DNA of 64,000 nt from the NCBI RefSeq assembly GCF_001969445.1, contig NZ_CP017297.1, forward strand, positions 3,038,001 to 3,102,000. The letters are read 5' to 3'. Under the pieces are notes generated by a model. It had not been told where the DNA came from, did no database searches, and saw only the letters and a list, made by a program, of their open reading frames with translations. Below are positions 51,683 through 59,998 of this stretch, one piece after another. Numbering within the stretch: position 1 is the stretch's first letter; every line of letters begins with the position of its first letter. The stretch is from Brachybacterium sp. P6-10-X1 (GTDB lineage: Bacteria > Actinomycetota > Actinomycetes > Actinomycetales > Dermabacteraceae). Position numbers and translations under genes: made by a program.

Positions 51683-53593
51683 TCAGAGGTAGTGGCGCTG
51701 GGGCGCCTTGTCCGCCTCGTACTCGGCCGAGGCCCGCTGGGTGGACTCCAGGCGGGAGACCTGCGGGACGGGCACGTCCCACCAGCCGTTGCCGGGCGGG
51801 TTCGGTCCGTACAGGTCGGTGTTCACCACGATCGCGGTGGCGTCCTGGGACGCCTCGGCCCGGCGGTAGGCGTCGCGGAAGTCGACGGCGCTGGAGACCT
51901 CCTGGACCTCCAGGCCGTAGGAGCGGATGTTCGCGGGGATGTCGAAGGGCAGCTTCTCCCCGTCCAGCATCCCGGTGCTCTCGTCGCGCATGCGGTACTT
52001 GGTGCCGAAGCGCTGGGAGCCGTGGGACTGGGAGAGCGAACCGATCGAGGACCAGCCGTGATTCTGCAGGATCACCAGGATGACCTTGACCCGCTCGGCG
52101 ACGATCGTGGCGATCTCCTGCGGAGCCATCTGGAAGGTGCCGTCGCCGATGATCGCGACCACCTCGGACTCCGGCCGGGCCATCTTCGCGCCGAGGGAGG
52201 CGGGCAGCTCGTAGCCCATGCAGGAGTAGCCGTACTCGAGGTGGTACTGGATGGGGGAGCGGGCCTTCCACAGTGCCTGCAGGTCACCGGGCATGGACCC
52301 GGCGGCGTTGATGACGATGTCCTTCTCGCCCATCAGCTCGTTCAGAGCGCCGAAGATCTCGGTCTGGGCGGGCAGCTCCTGGTCGTGGGGCTGGAAGCAG
52401 GGCTCGATCAGCTCCTCCCACGCGGCCCGCAGGGTCTGTGCGCGGGCGGCGTGCTCGGCCGGGCTGCGGTATCCGCCCAGCGCCTCGCGCAGGGCGTCGA
52501 GGCCGGCACGGGCATCGGAGACGACCATGGTGGCGGAGTGCTTGGCGGCGTCGAAGGCCTTGACGTTGAGGTTCACGAACCGCGCCTCGGGGTGGCGGAA
52601 GGCGGTGTGGGAGGCGGTGGTGAAGTCCGTGTAACGGGTGCCGACACCGATGATCACGTCGGCCTCCGCGGCGAGGTCGTTCGCGGCATTCGTGCCGGTC
52701 GCGCCGACGCCGCCGATCGCGAGCGGGTGGTCGGCGCTGAGCGCCCCCTTGCCGGCCTGGGTGTCCAGGACCGGGATGCCGGTGGCGTCGGTGAAGGCGG
52801 CGAGCGCCGCGCTCGCCTCGGAGTAGACGGCTCCGCCGCCGGCGATCAGCACGGGCCGGCGGGCGGAGCGGATGACCTCGGCCGCGCGGTCGAGGGCGGC
52901 GGGCTCGGGAACGGGACGGGCCACGTGCCAGGTGCGCTCGCGGAAGAACTCCAGCGGCCAGTCGTGGGCCTCGGCCTGCACGTCCTGCGGCAGGGAGAGG
53001 GTCACGGCGCCGGTCTCGGCGGGATCGGTGAGCACCCGCATCGCCTGCAGCGCGGCCGGGATCAGCTGCTCGGGCCGCCAGATGCGGTCGAAATAGCGCG
53101 AGACCGGGCGGAAGGCGTCGTTGACGGAGACGTCCCCGCCGGACTCGTCCTCGAGCTGCTGGAGCACCGGATCCACGGTGCGGGTGGCGAAGATGTCGCT
53201 GGGCAGGATCAGCACCGGGATGCGGTCCACGGTCGCCAGCGCTGCCCCGGTGATCATGTTGGTGGACCCGGGGCCGATGGAGGCGGCGCAGGCGAGGGCC
53301 TGCAGGCGGTTCTTCGTGCGGGCGTAGGCCACGGCGGTGTGGACCATGTTCTGCTCGTTGCGCGCCTGGTAGTAGGGCATCGGGTTCTCGCCCTCGGCCG
53401 GGTCGGTCGCGTTCTGCAGCAGCGCCTGGCCGAGGCCGGCCACGTTGCCGTGGCCGAAGATCCCGAAGGTGCCGGGCAGGAAGCGCTCGCGCACGCCGTC
53501 GCGCTCGGTGAACTGGGCGGCGAGGAAGCGGACGAGGGCTTGGCCGACGGTGAGTCGGATCGTGCCGGTGCGGGCCGACGTGGGGTCGCTCAT
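51683..53593 (-). CDS. iolD: 3D-(3,5/4)-trihydroxycyclohexane-1,2-dione acylhydrolase
   Basis: A 636-residue ThDP-dependent enzyme of the acetolactate-synthase fold with family-typical length. The N-terminal FGHGNVAGLGQAL segment is highly characteristic of IolD. The C-terminal ThDP motif runs from GDGTFQMAPQE to ILQNHG. It hydrolytically opens the diketone ring to 5-deoxy-glucuronate. It is the first gene of the leftward arm, and its promoter region carries the TTGTCAGGACAA operator at 53717-53728. Confidence 0.95.
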   Translation of the reverse strand: MSDPTSARTGTIRLTVGQALVRFLAAQFTERDGVRERFLPGTFGIFGHGNVAGLGQALLQNATDPAEGENPMPYYQARNEQNMVHTAVAYARTKNRLQALACAASIGPGSTNMITGAALATVDRIPVLILPSDIFATRTVDPVLQQLEDESGGDVSVNDAFRPVSRYFDRIWRPEQLIPAALQAMRVLTDPAETGAVTLSLPQDVQAEAHDWPLEFFRERTWHVARPVPEPAALDRAAEVIRSARRPVLIAGGGAVYSEASAALAAFTDATGIPVLDTQAGKGALSADHPLAIGGVGATGTNAANDLAAEADVIIGVGTRYTDFTTASHTAFRHPEARFVNLNVKAFDAAKHSATMVVSDARAGLDALREALGGYRSPAEHAARAQTLRAAWEELIEPCFQPHDQELPAQTEIFGALNELMGEKDIVINAAGSMPGDLQALWKARSPIQYHLEYGYSCMGYELPASLGAKMARPESEVVAIIGDGTFQMAPQEIATIVAERVKVILVILQNHGWSSIGSLSQSHGSQRFGTKYRMRDESTGMLDGEKLPFDIPANIRSYGLEVQEVSSAVDFRDAYRRAEASQDATAIVVNTDLYGPNPPGNGWWDVPVPQVSRLESTQRASAEYEADKAPQRHYL

Positions 53594-53991
53594 GCTGCCT
53601 CCGTGGTGCGCGATCCGCGGTGGGGACGGATCTCGAGGGGCACCGTCGGCCGCGAGGGACTCGACGGTGAGTTCATGGGCTCCAGCATGCCCACGCTCTC
53701 CGCGCTTGTCAATAGTTTGTCAGGACAAGATTCTTCCCGAGAGTGTGCTGGTGGGGCGTCGCTGCCTGGAGATCCGCCCGCATCGCACCTTCCGCGGGCC
53801 CGGATCTCTGTGCTAGCTTGCCGGTTAGTCAGTGAGTCCCAGACACTTAGACCGAACATTTTGCATCCATGTGGTGACACACGCATGACATGTGGTGCGT
53901 GCCCTCGGACCCCGACTCGCCGCCGGTCACCGGGCCGGCGCCCGACGCGACGAGCCCCGCTCGCGCCGGACTCACGTTCCAAGGAGGGAAC
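53594..53991. promoter_or_regulatory. central divergent control region of the inositol locus
   Basis: This gene-free 398-base spacer lies between iolD (minus) and the transporter (plus). TTGTCAGGACAA at 53717-53728 is an inverted repeat (TTGTC, two bases, GACAA), 124 bases before iolD. An extra TTGTC half lies at 53706-53710. An AT-richer stretch around 53810-53880 probably holds the transporter promoter. The same 12-base operator type precedes iolC. Confidence 0.68.
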
Positions 53992-55602
53992 ATGAGCCAA
54001 GCCCACCACGCGGAACGAGCCCGTATCCCCGACCTCGTCCGCACCACCGCGGCCGCCGGCCCCAAGCGCTCGATCGGCTTCCTCGCCGTCGTCGCCTGCC
54101 TGGGCGGCTTCCTGTTCGGCTACGACACCGGCGTGATCTCCGGTGCGCTGCCCTACATGTACATGCCGAAGGAGGCCGGCGGCCTGGCCCTGACCTCCCT
54201 CGAGGAGGGCCTGGTCGGCGGGTTCCTGCTGGGCGGCTGCGCCGTCGGCGCCGTCGTCGGCGGTCGCCTCTCGGACCGCTACGGTCGCCGACACAACATC
54301 ACCATGCTCGCCCTCGTGTTCTTCGTCGGTGCCGTGGCCTGCGCCCTCTCCCCGAGCCTGTGGGTGCTCTACCCGGCGCGCTTCGTCCTGGGCCTGGCCG
54401 TCGGAGGCGCCTCGACCACCGTGCCCGTCTACCTCTCCGAGACGGCTCCCAAGGAGCAGCGCGGCATGCTGGTCGCGGTCGACCAGCTGATGATCGTCAC
54501 CGGCCAGTTCGTCGCCTTCGTCATGAACGCCCTGATCGCCTCGATGCAGGGCGGCCCCCGGGCCGTCGTCGCCGAGGACCCCTCGGGCACCTACGAGGCC
54601 GGGGAGTCCATCTCCTGGTCCCTGCTGTCCGGCATCGGCGGCGTGGCCGTCTCCGACGGCAACGGGCACGCCTGGCGGTGGATGCTGGTGCTCTGCTCCA
54701 TCCCGGCGATCGCCCTGTGGCTCGGCATCCGGATGATGCCCGAATCGGCCCGCTGGCACATCGGCCGCGGCGAGCTCGTCACGGCGATCGCGAACCTCAA
54801 GCGCGTGCGCGTCGAGGGCAGGCACGACGTGGCCGTCGAGATCGCGGAGATGGAGGCGAACCGTCGCGCCGAGGACAAGCGCGAGAAGCTCAGTCTCCGG
54901 GCAGGGCTGCGGGTCCCCTGGCTGCGCTCGATCATCATCTTCGGCGGCGTCTTCGCGATCCTCCAGCAGCTCACCGGTGTGAACACGATGATGTACTACG
55001 CCCCGAAGGTGCTGATGGCCGCCGGCTTCGACGCCCAGGCCTCGATCGTCCTCAACGTCTTCACGGGGGTGGCGTCCGTGATCGGCTCGGCCGCCGGGCT
55101 GCTCGCCCTGCGCCGCTTCGGCCGACGCCAGGTGCTGCTGGTGGGCCAGACGATCCTGACGCTCTCGCTGATCGCGATGACCGCGATCTTCCTGTTCGGC
55201 ATCCATCCGTACCTGACGGCCGACGGGGCGGTCTCCGAGGACGTCCCCGGCTTCGTCCCCTACCTCGTGGTGGTCGTGATCGTGCTGTTCATGCTGGGCA
55301 TGCAGTCCGGCCCCGGCCCGGTGATGTGGGTGATGCTCTCGGAGATCTTCCCCAACGCCATCCGCGGCGCGGCCAACGGCTTCGCGGTGATGATCCTGTG
55401 GATCGCGAACCTGGTGGTCACCGTGACCTTCCCCGTGATGATGTCCGGGCTCGGCCCGGTGGCGACCTACGGCATCTTCGCCGCGATCAACATCGGCGCG
55501 GTGATCTGGTATTTCGTGCGCATCCCCGAGACCAAGAAGTTCACCCTCGAGCGCATCGAATGGGAGTTCCGCGAGGCCGGCGGCGTCATCCGCCTGCGCT
55601 GA
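53992..55602 (+). CDS. MFS sugar/inositol:H+ symporter (IolT-like)
   Basis: A 536-residue sugar-porter-family protein with 12 segments. Signatures are GYDTGVISGALPYM near residue 43, GRLSDRYGRRHN in loop 2-3, PESARWHIGRG in the central loop, and the loop 8-9 repeat LRRFGRRQV. The ATG at 53992 follows AAGGAGGGAA; an earlier in-frame ATG at 53890 lacks a site. A longer than usual extracellular loop occurs around residues 185-220. Position at the head of the rightward iol arm supports inositol uptake. Confidence 0.9.
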   Translation: MSQAHHAERARIPDLVRTTAAAGPKRSIGFLAVVACLGGFLFGYDTGVISGALPYMYMPKEAGGLALTSLEEGLVGGFLLGGCAVGAVVGGRLSDRYGRRHNITMLALVFFVGAVACALSPSLWVLYPARFVLGLAVGGASTTVPVYLSETAPKEQRGMLVAVDQLMIVTGQFVAFVMNALIASMQGGPRAVVAEDPSGTYEAGESISWSLLSGIGGVAVSDGNGHAWRWMLVLCSIPAIALWLGIRMMPESARWHIGRGELVTAIANLKRVRVEGRHDVAVEIAEMEANRRAEDKREKLSLRAGLRVPWLRSIIIFGGVFAILQQLTGVNTMMYYAPKVLMAAGFDAQASIVLNVFTGVASVIGSAAGLLALRRFGRRQVLLVGQTILTLSLIAMTAIFLFGIHPYLTADGAVSEDVPGFVPYLVVVVIVLFMLGMQSGPGPVMWVMLSEIFPNAIRGAANGFAVMILWIANLVVTVTFPVMMSGLGPVATYGIFAAINIGAVIWYFVRIPETKKFTLERIEWEFREAGGVIRLR

Positions 55603-55607
55603 GCTCT

Positions 55608-55669
55608 CGCGCCGAGTTCCCGCGCCGAGTTCCCGCGCCGATGAGGCGCCGATGAGGCGCCGATGAGGT
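55608..55669. repeat. short tandem repeats downstream of the transporter
   Basis: A 13-base unit, CGCGCCGAGTTCC, occurs twice (55608-55620, 55621-55633). It is followed by an 11-base unit, GCCGATGAGGC, three times (55637-55669, last base changed). The array runs directly into the hairpin element at 55668. Confidence 0.75.
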
Positions 55670-55719
55670 CTGACGCGTCGTTCTCGACCCCTCATACCGA
55701 CGCGTCAGACCGTCTCGAC
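55668..55719. repeat. dispersed hairpin element, copy 1
   Basis: A perfect 13-bp stem (GTCTGACGCGTCG 55668-55680; CGACGCGTCAGAC 55698-55710) with a 17-base loop, followed by CGTCTCGAC. The same 52-base element, with three substitutions, recurs at 58114-58165. Here it follows the transporter gene and may act as its terminator. Confidence 0.78.
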
Positions 55720-55787
55720 GCCTCCTGTGCCCCGCACCCCCACCTGAACCCCGCACCACCTCACCCCTTCCCGGGAAAGGACCTGAC

Positions 55788-56981
55788 ATGACCGCAGCAC
55801 CTCTGTCCGTGGCCGTGATCGGCGCCGGCATGGCCGGCAGGACCCACGCCAACGCCTGGCGCCAGGCCGGCACCGTCTACGACCTCGGCCTGCCGCCGGT
55901 CCGGCTCGCCGCGATCGCCGACGCCCACCTGCCCTTCGCGGAGGACGCCGCCGCCCGCTACGGCTACGAGAAGGCCGTCGGCGACTGGCGCGACGTCGCC
56001 GAGGACGACTCGATCGACATCGTCTCGATCGTGGTCGGCAACGCCCTGCACCGGGAGATCGCCGAGGCCATGGCCGCAGCGGGCAAGCACGTGCTGTGCG
56101 AGAAGCCGCTGGCCGGCACCCTCGAGGACGCGGAGGCGATGGCGGCGCTGGAGCAGGAACATCCCGACCTCGTGCTGGCCACCGGCTACACCTTCCGCCG
56201 CAACGCGGGCGTCGCCATGCTCGCGAAGCTCGCCGCCGAGGGGTCCCTGGGGCAGATCGCACACCTCGACGGCCGCTACTGGTGCGATTACGGGGCCGAC
56301 GAGAACGTGCCCATGGCCTGGCGCTACAAGGGGCCGATGGGCTCCGGGGCGCTCGGCGACGTCGGGTCCCACCTGGTCGACTCCGCCGAGCTGATCCTCG
56401 GCCCCGTCGTCGAGGTCTCCGGCGCGCAGCTCGTGCAGACCATCGCCGAGCGTCCCGTCGCCGGCGGCGCCGTGGCGGGAGGACGCGGGGTCGCGGCCTC
56501 CGCCGGCTCCCCGAAGGAAGCGGTGGAGAACGACGACGTCGCCACCTTCACCGCCCGCTTCGCCTCCGGGGCGGCCGGCACCTTCTCCGTCTCCCGCGTG
56601 GCCCATGGCCTGCCCAACTACAAGGCGCTGACCGTGCTCGGCACCGACGGCACCGCGAGCTGGTCCCTGGACCGCACCGGCGAGATCCAGATCGCCGACG
56701 GCTCCTCGCCCCAGGGCCTCGGCGGCATGCGCCAGGTGCTCGTGAACCCCGAGTTCCCCTACTTCGGGAACGGCTCCTCGATGGCCTTCGGCGGCGTCGG
56801 CCTGAACCAGATCGAGCAGTTCACCTACCAGGCGCACGCCTTCCTGCAGCAGGTCGCCGGGATCACCGAGGGCGCGCTGCCGCCCTGCGCCACGTTCGCC
56901 GAGGGGCACCGCCAGATGCGTGTCCTGGACGCCGTCGCCCGCTCCGCCGCCGACGGCGGCCGTGCCATCTCGATCGACTGA
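55788..56981 (+). CDS. Gfo/Idh/MocA-family oxidoreductase (inositol dehydrogenase-like)
   Basis: A 397-residue NAD(P) oxidoreductase. The VIGAGMAGRTHANAW nucleotide motif near residue 7 and CEKPLAG with the catalytic Lys near residue 105 are present, then a C-terminal alpha/beta domain. The fold and length fit dehydrogenases of inositols and aldoses. It is paired with the TIM barrel gene at 57065, 83 bases on, mirroring the Gfo/Idh plus TIM-barrel pair in the leftward arm. Conversion of a non-myo isomer (scyllo or D-chiro) is a reasonable guess. Confidence 0.87.
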   Translation: MTAAPLSVAVIGAGMAGRTHANAWRQAGTVYDLGLPPVRLAAIADAHLPFAEDAAARYGYEKAVGDWRDVAEDDSIDIVSIVVGNALHREIAEAMAAAGKHVLCEKPLAGTLEDAEAMAALEQEHPDLVLATGYTFRRNAGVAMLAKLAAEGSLGQIAHLDGRYWCDYGADENVPMAWRYKGPMGSGALGDVGSHLVDSAELILGPVVEVSGAQLVQTIAERPVAGGAVAGGRGVAASAGSPKEAVENDDVATFTARFASGAAGTFSVSRVAHGLPNYKALTVLGTDGTASWSLDRTGEIQIADGSSPQGLGGMRQVLVNPEFPYFGNGSSMAFGGVGLNQIEQFTYQAHAFLQQVAGITEGALPPCATFAEGHRQMRVLDAVARSAADGGRAISID

Positions 56982-57064
56982 TCCGGCCGCCGGGCCCGGT
57001 GGCCGCGCCATCCGGACCCGTCGGCCGCCCGGCCCGGAGCAACCCGCTGAAAGGACCCTCACCC

Positions 57065-58069
57065 ATGACCTTCACCTACGGTGCCTACACCGCCTGCCTG
57101 CAGGACCGCACCCTCGATGAGGCGCTCGACGTCCTCGCCTTGGCGGGCCTGCACGGGGCGGAGATCAACACGGGCGGGTTCATCCCCGCCCCCCACGCGC
57201 ACGTCGACGCCCTGCTGGGCAGCGAGCGGGCGCGGCGGGAGTACCTGCGGGTCTTCGAGGACAAGGGGATGGCGCTGACCGGTCTGACGGTCTCCGGCAA
57301 CCCGCTGTCCCCGCTGCCCACCGAGGGCATCGGGCATGCCCATGACCTGCGCCGCACCATCGAGCTGGCCGGGAAGCTGGGCGTGCGCGACGTGGTCGCC
57401 ATGTCCGGCACCCCCGGCACCGATGCGGGCGCGCGCTACCCTGCCTGGATCGTGAACCCGTGGAACGGCATCGACCTCGAGATCCTCGAGTACCAGTGGT
57501 CCGTCGCCGTCCCGTTCTGGCGGGAGATCGACGCGCTCGCCCGGCAGCACGACGTGCAGATCGCCTTCGAGATGCACCCCCGCAACCTGGTGTTCTCCCC
57601 GCCCACGTTCGAGCAGTTCCTGGACCGGGTCGAGCCGACGAACATCGGCGTGAACCTCGACCCCTCCCATCTGTTCTGGCAGCAAATGGAGCCGATCGAC
57701 GGCATCGAGCGCCTCGGCGCCCACATCACCCACGTCCACGCCAAGGACACCGCGGTGCTCCCCGGCGCGGCGACCCGCGGCGTGCTCGACACCGCCTTCG
57801 ACCCGGTCCCCGAGGATCCGGCCCTTCGCACTCCCACCGGCATCGGGCACCACTGCTCCACGTGGCCGGCCGATCCCGCCTGGCGTTTCGTGGCACTCGG
57901 GGAGGGGCACGACGTGGACTACTGGACTCGATTCCTCACAGCGCTGGCCGCGGTGAACCCTGACCTGCACGTCAACATCGAGCACGAGGACGCCGCCTTC
58001 GGCCAGGTCGAGGGTCTCGAGCGCGGGGCGCGCACCCTGCTCGCCGCCGCCGAGCGCGCACGGGTGTGA
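57065..58069 (+). CDS. sugar phosphate isomerase/epimerase-family TIM barrel
   Basis: A 334-residue AP2Ec-like barrel. Metal-ligand motifs are IAFEMHPRN near residue 162, VNLDPSHLFWQ near 195, HVHAKDT near 221 and a final NIEHEDAAF near 308. ATG 57065 is the family-like start (MTFTYGAYTACL). An inserted segment of about 40 residues after HVHAKDT precedes the last strand. IolI-type inosose isomerase or a second inosose dehydratase are candidates. I cannot choose between them. Confidence 0.82.
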   Translation: MTFTYGAYTACLQDRTLDEALDVLALAGLHGAEINTGGFIPAPHAHVDALLGSERARREYLRVFEDKGMALTGLTVSGNPLSPLPTEGIGHAHDLRRTIELAGKLGVRDVVAMSGTPGTDAGARYPAWIVNPWNGIDLEILEYQWSVAVPFWREIDALARQHDVQIAFEMHPRNLVFSPPTFEQFLDRVEPTNIGVNLDPSHLFWQQMEPIDGIERLGAHITHVHAKDTAVLPGAATRGVLDTAFDPVPEDPALRTPTGIGHHCSTWPADPAWRFVALGEGHDVDYWTRFLTALAAVNPDLHVNIEHEDAAFGQVEGLERGARTLLAAAERARV

Positions 58070-58113
58070 GGCGAGCCGGCCGCGGTTCGCGTCCTGCCCT
58101 GCACGCCGATGAC

Positions 58114-58165
58114 GTCCGACGCGTCGCTCTCGGCCCCTCATACCGACGCGTCAGACCGTCTCGAC
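58114..58165. repeat. dispersed hairpin element, copy 2
   Basis: GTCCGACGCGTCG (58114-58126) and CGACGCGTCAGAC (58144-58156) flank a 17-base loop; the stem has one mispair. It differs from copy 1 at three of 52 positions. It lies in the 196-base gap between the TIM-barrel and tautomerase genes. Confidence 0.75.
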
Positions 58166-58265
58166 CGCCTACCGCGAACCCACAGCACCCACGTCGCCTC
58201 CCGGAGCACCACCGCCGCACCCACACCGCATCCAGGGCTCGCAGAGCCCGGACAAGGAATCGATC

Positions 58266-58655
58266 ATGCCCCTGGTCCGCATCACCCAGCAGGACGTCCG
58301 CACCCCGGCGCAGGCACGCCAGATGGCCGACATCGTCCAGGACGTCATGCTCGAGCTGTTCGCCGCCCCGCCCGGGGACCGCTACCAGATCCTCGAGACC
58401 CTGCCCGTCGGCTCGATCCTCGCCGAGGACACCGGGCTCGGCATCGAGCGCAGCGACGGCGTGGTGATCATCCACGTCACCCAGCAGGGCCGCAGCACCG
58501 AGCAGAAGCAGGCGGTCTATGCCGCGCTCGCCGACCGCCTCGCGGCGGCGGACCTGGTCCGGCCCGAGGACCTCATTCTCTCCGTGGTCCACAACGACCG
58601 CGAGGACTGGTCCTTCGGCCACGGACGGGCACAGTTCCTCACCGGCGAGCTGTGA
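58266..58655 (+). CDS. tautomerase-superfamily protein
   Basis: A 129-residue protein starting MPLVRI, so the conserved catalytic Pro would be N-terminal after Met removal. The length and an ILSVVHNDREDWSFGHGRAQF-type C-terminus fit the longer tautomerase group related to 4-oxalocrotonate tautomerase and malonate-semialdehyde decarboxylase. Its reaction here is unknown. In an inositol operon, keto-enol tautomerisation of a diketone intermediate is conceivable. ATG has AAGGAATC upstream. A 317-base spacer separates it from iolC. Confidence 0.83.
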   Translation: MPLVRITQQDVRTPAQARQMADIVQDVMLELFAAPPGDRYQILETLPVGSILAEDTGLGIERSDGVVIIHVTQQGRSTEQKQAVYAALADRLAAADLVRPEDLILSVVHNDREDWSFGHGRAQFLTGEL

Positions 58656-58972
58656 GCGCTCTTCGCGCCGAGCAGCTCCGAGCAGCCTCACCCCGGGCTC
58701 TCCGAGCAGCCTCCCACCGGCGCCCTGAACAGCCTCCCCTCGGGAGCCCCGAGCACCTCCCGTCGGGCCCCCGACCCCCGCGGGGCGGCCCGACCACCCC
58801 TGCGGGGAGCCCCGACCACTCTCGCGGGGAGTTCTGGGCACCCCCGAACATATTCGACAGTTTGTCTGGACAAAGAAGCGCAAGCATGGGACGATAGGAC
58901 CATCGAGCGGCACGACCCAGCGGAACACCCCTGGTCACCGCCCGGATTTCGACGCAGAGAGGCTCTGAGATC
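58656..58972. promoter_or_regulatory. iolC promoter region with TTGTC operator and degenerate repeats
   Basis: 58660-58840 is a GC-rich stretch of degenerate repeats (CCGAGCAGCCTC-like, then GGGGAGCCCCGACCAC-like). These could fold but encode no recognisable protein. TTGTCTGGACAA at 58862-58873, preceded by AT-rich CATATTCGACAG, is the second copy of the inositol operator type, 100 bases before iolC. It indicates a separate regulated promoter for iolC, the aldolase gene, iolB and iolG. Confidence 0.65.
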
Positions 58973-59998
58973 ATGGCAGCACCCGACCTCGACATCATCA
59001 CCTTCGGTCGCAGCGGTGTCGACATCTACCCCTTGGAGATCGGCAAGGGCCTCGAGGACATCTACAGCTTCGGCAAGTTCCTCGGCGGCAGCCCCACCAA
59101 CGTCGCCGTCGCCGCCGCGCGCCTCGGCCACACCCCCGCCGTGATCACCGGCGTGGGGAACGACCCGCTCGGCCGCTATGTGGTCCAGGAGATGGAGCGC
59201 CTGGGCGCCTCCGGCCGGTTCGTCGTGACCGACGACGAGCTGAACACCCCGATCACCCTGTGCGAGATCTTCCCGCCGGACGACTTCCCGCTGTACTTCT
59301 ACCGCCGGCCCAGCGCCCCGGATCTGCAGGTCGCCCCCGAGCACCTGGACCTCGACGCGATCAGAGAGGTCCCGCTGTTCTGGTTCTCCGGGACGGGGCT
59401 GTCCGAGGAGCCCAGTCGTTCGGCGCACTTCGCGGCGCTGGAAGCCCGGGGCCGCACCGCCCACACCGTCTTCGACCTCGACTACCGGCCCATGTTCTGG
59501 GACTCCGTCGAGGACGCCCGCGCGCAGTACCGCGAGGCGCTGGCGCACACCACGGTCGCCGTCGGGAACAAGGAGGAGTGCGAGGTCGCCGTCGGCGAGA
59601 CGGAGCCCGAGCGCGCGGCCGACGCCCTGCTCGAGGCCGGCGTCGAGATCGCCATCGTCAAGCAGGGCCCCAAGGGCGTGCTCGGCAAGACCCGCGAGCA
59701 CCGCGTGGAGGTCGCCCCGAATCTCATCGAGGTCATCAACGGTCTCGGCGCCGGAGACAGCTTCGGCGGCTCCCTGTGCCACGGCCTGCTGGCCGGCCAG
59801 GACCTGGAGACCATCCTGACCCGCTGCAACGCCGCCGGCGCGATCGTCACCAGCCGCCTGGAGTGCTCCACCGCCATGCCCACCTCCCAGGAGATCGACG
59901 CGCTGATCGCCGGCGAGGACCCCAATCACGGCCGGACCGTCGACCAGATGCTCAGCGCCCTGCGCAACCGCGGCGTCACCGAGGAGGAGACCGCATGA
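58973..59998 (+). CDS. iolC: 5-dehydro-2-deoxygluconokinase
   Basis: A 341-residue PfkB/ribokinase-family kinase. LGGSPTNVAVAAARLG near residue 37 is the substrate signature. GLGAGDSFGGSL carries the catalytic base Asp262. The N-terminal ITFGRSGVDIYPLEIG is characteristic of IolC. It phosphorylates 2-deoxy-5-keto-D-gluconate at C6. Its stop overlaps the aldolase start (ATGA). Confidence 0.94.
   Translation: MAAPDLDIITFGRSGVDIYPLEIGKGLEDIYSFGKFLGGSPTNVAVAAARLGHTPAVITGVGNDPLGRYVVQEMERLGASGRFVVTDDELNTPITLCEIFPPDDFPLYFYRRPSAPDLQVAPEHLDLDAIREVPLFWFSGTGLSEEPSRSAHFAALEARGRTAHTVFDLDYRPMFWDSVEDARAQYREALAHTTVAVGNKEECEVAVGETEPERAADALLEAGVEIAIVKQGPKGVLGKTREHRVEVAPNLIEVINGLGAGDSFGGSLCHGLLAGQDLETILTRCNAAGAIVTSRLECSTAMPTSQEIDALIAGEDPNHGRTVDQMLSALRNRGVTEEETA

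Noticed and set aside
53890-53991. Earlier in-frame ATG for the inositol transporter
   Set aside because: No ribosome binding site, while AAGGAGGGAA sits directly before ATG 53992.
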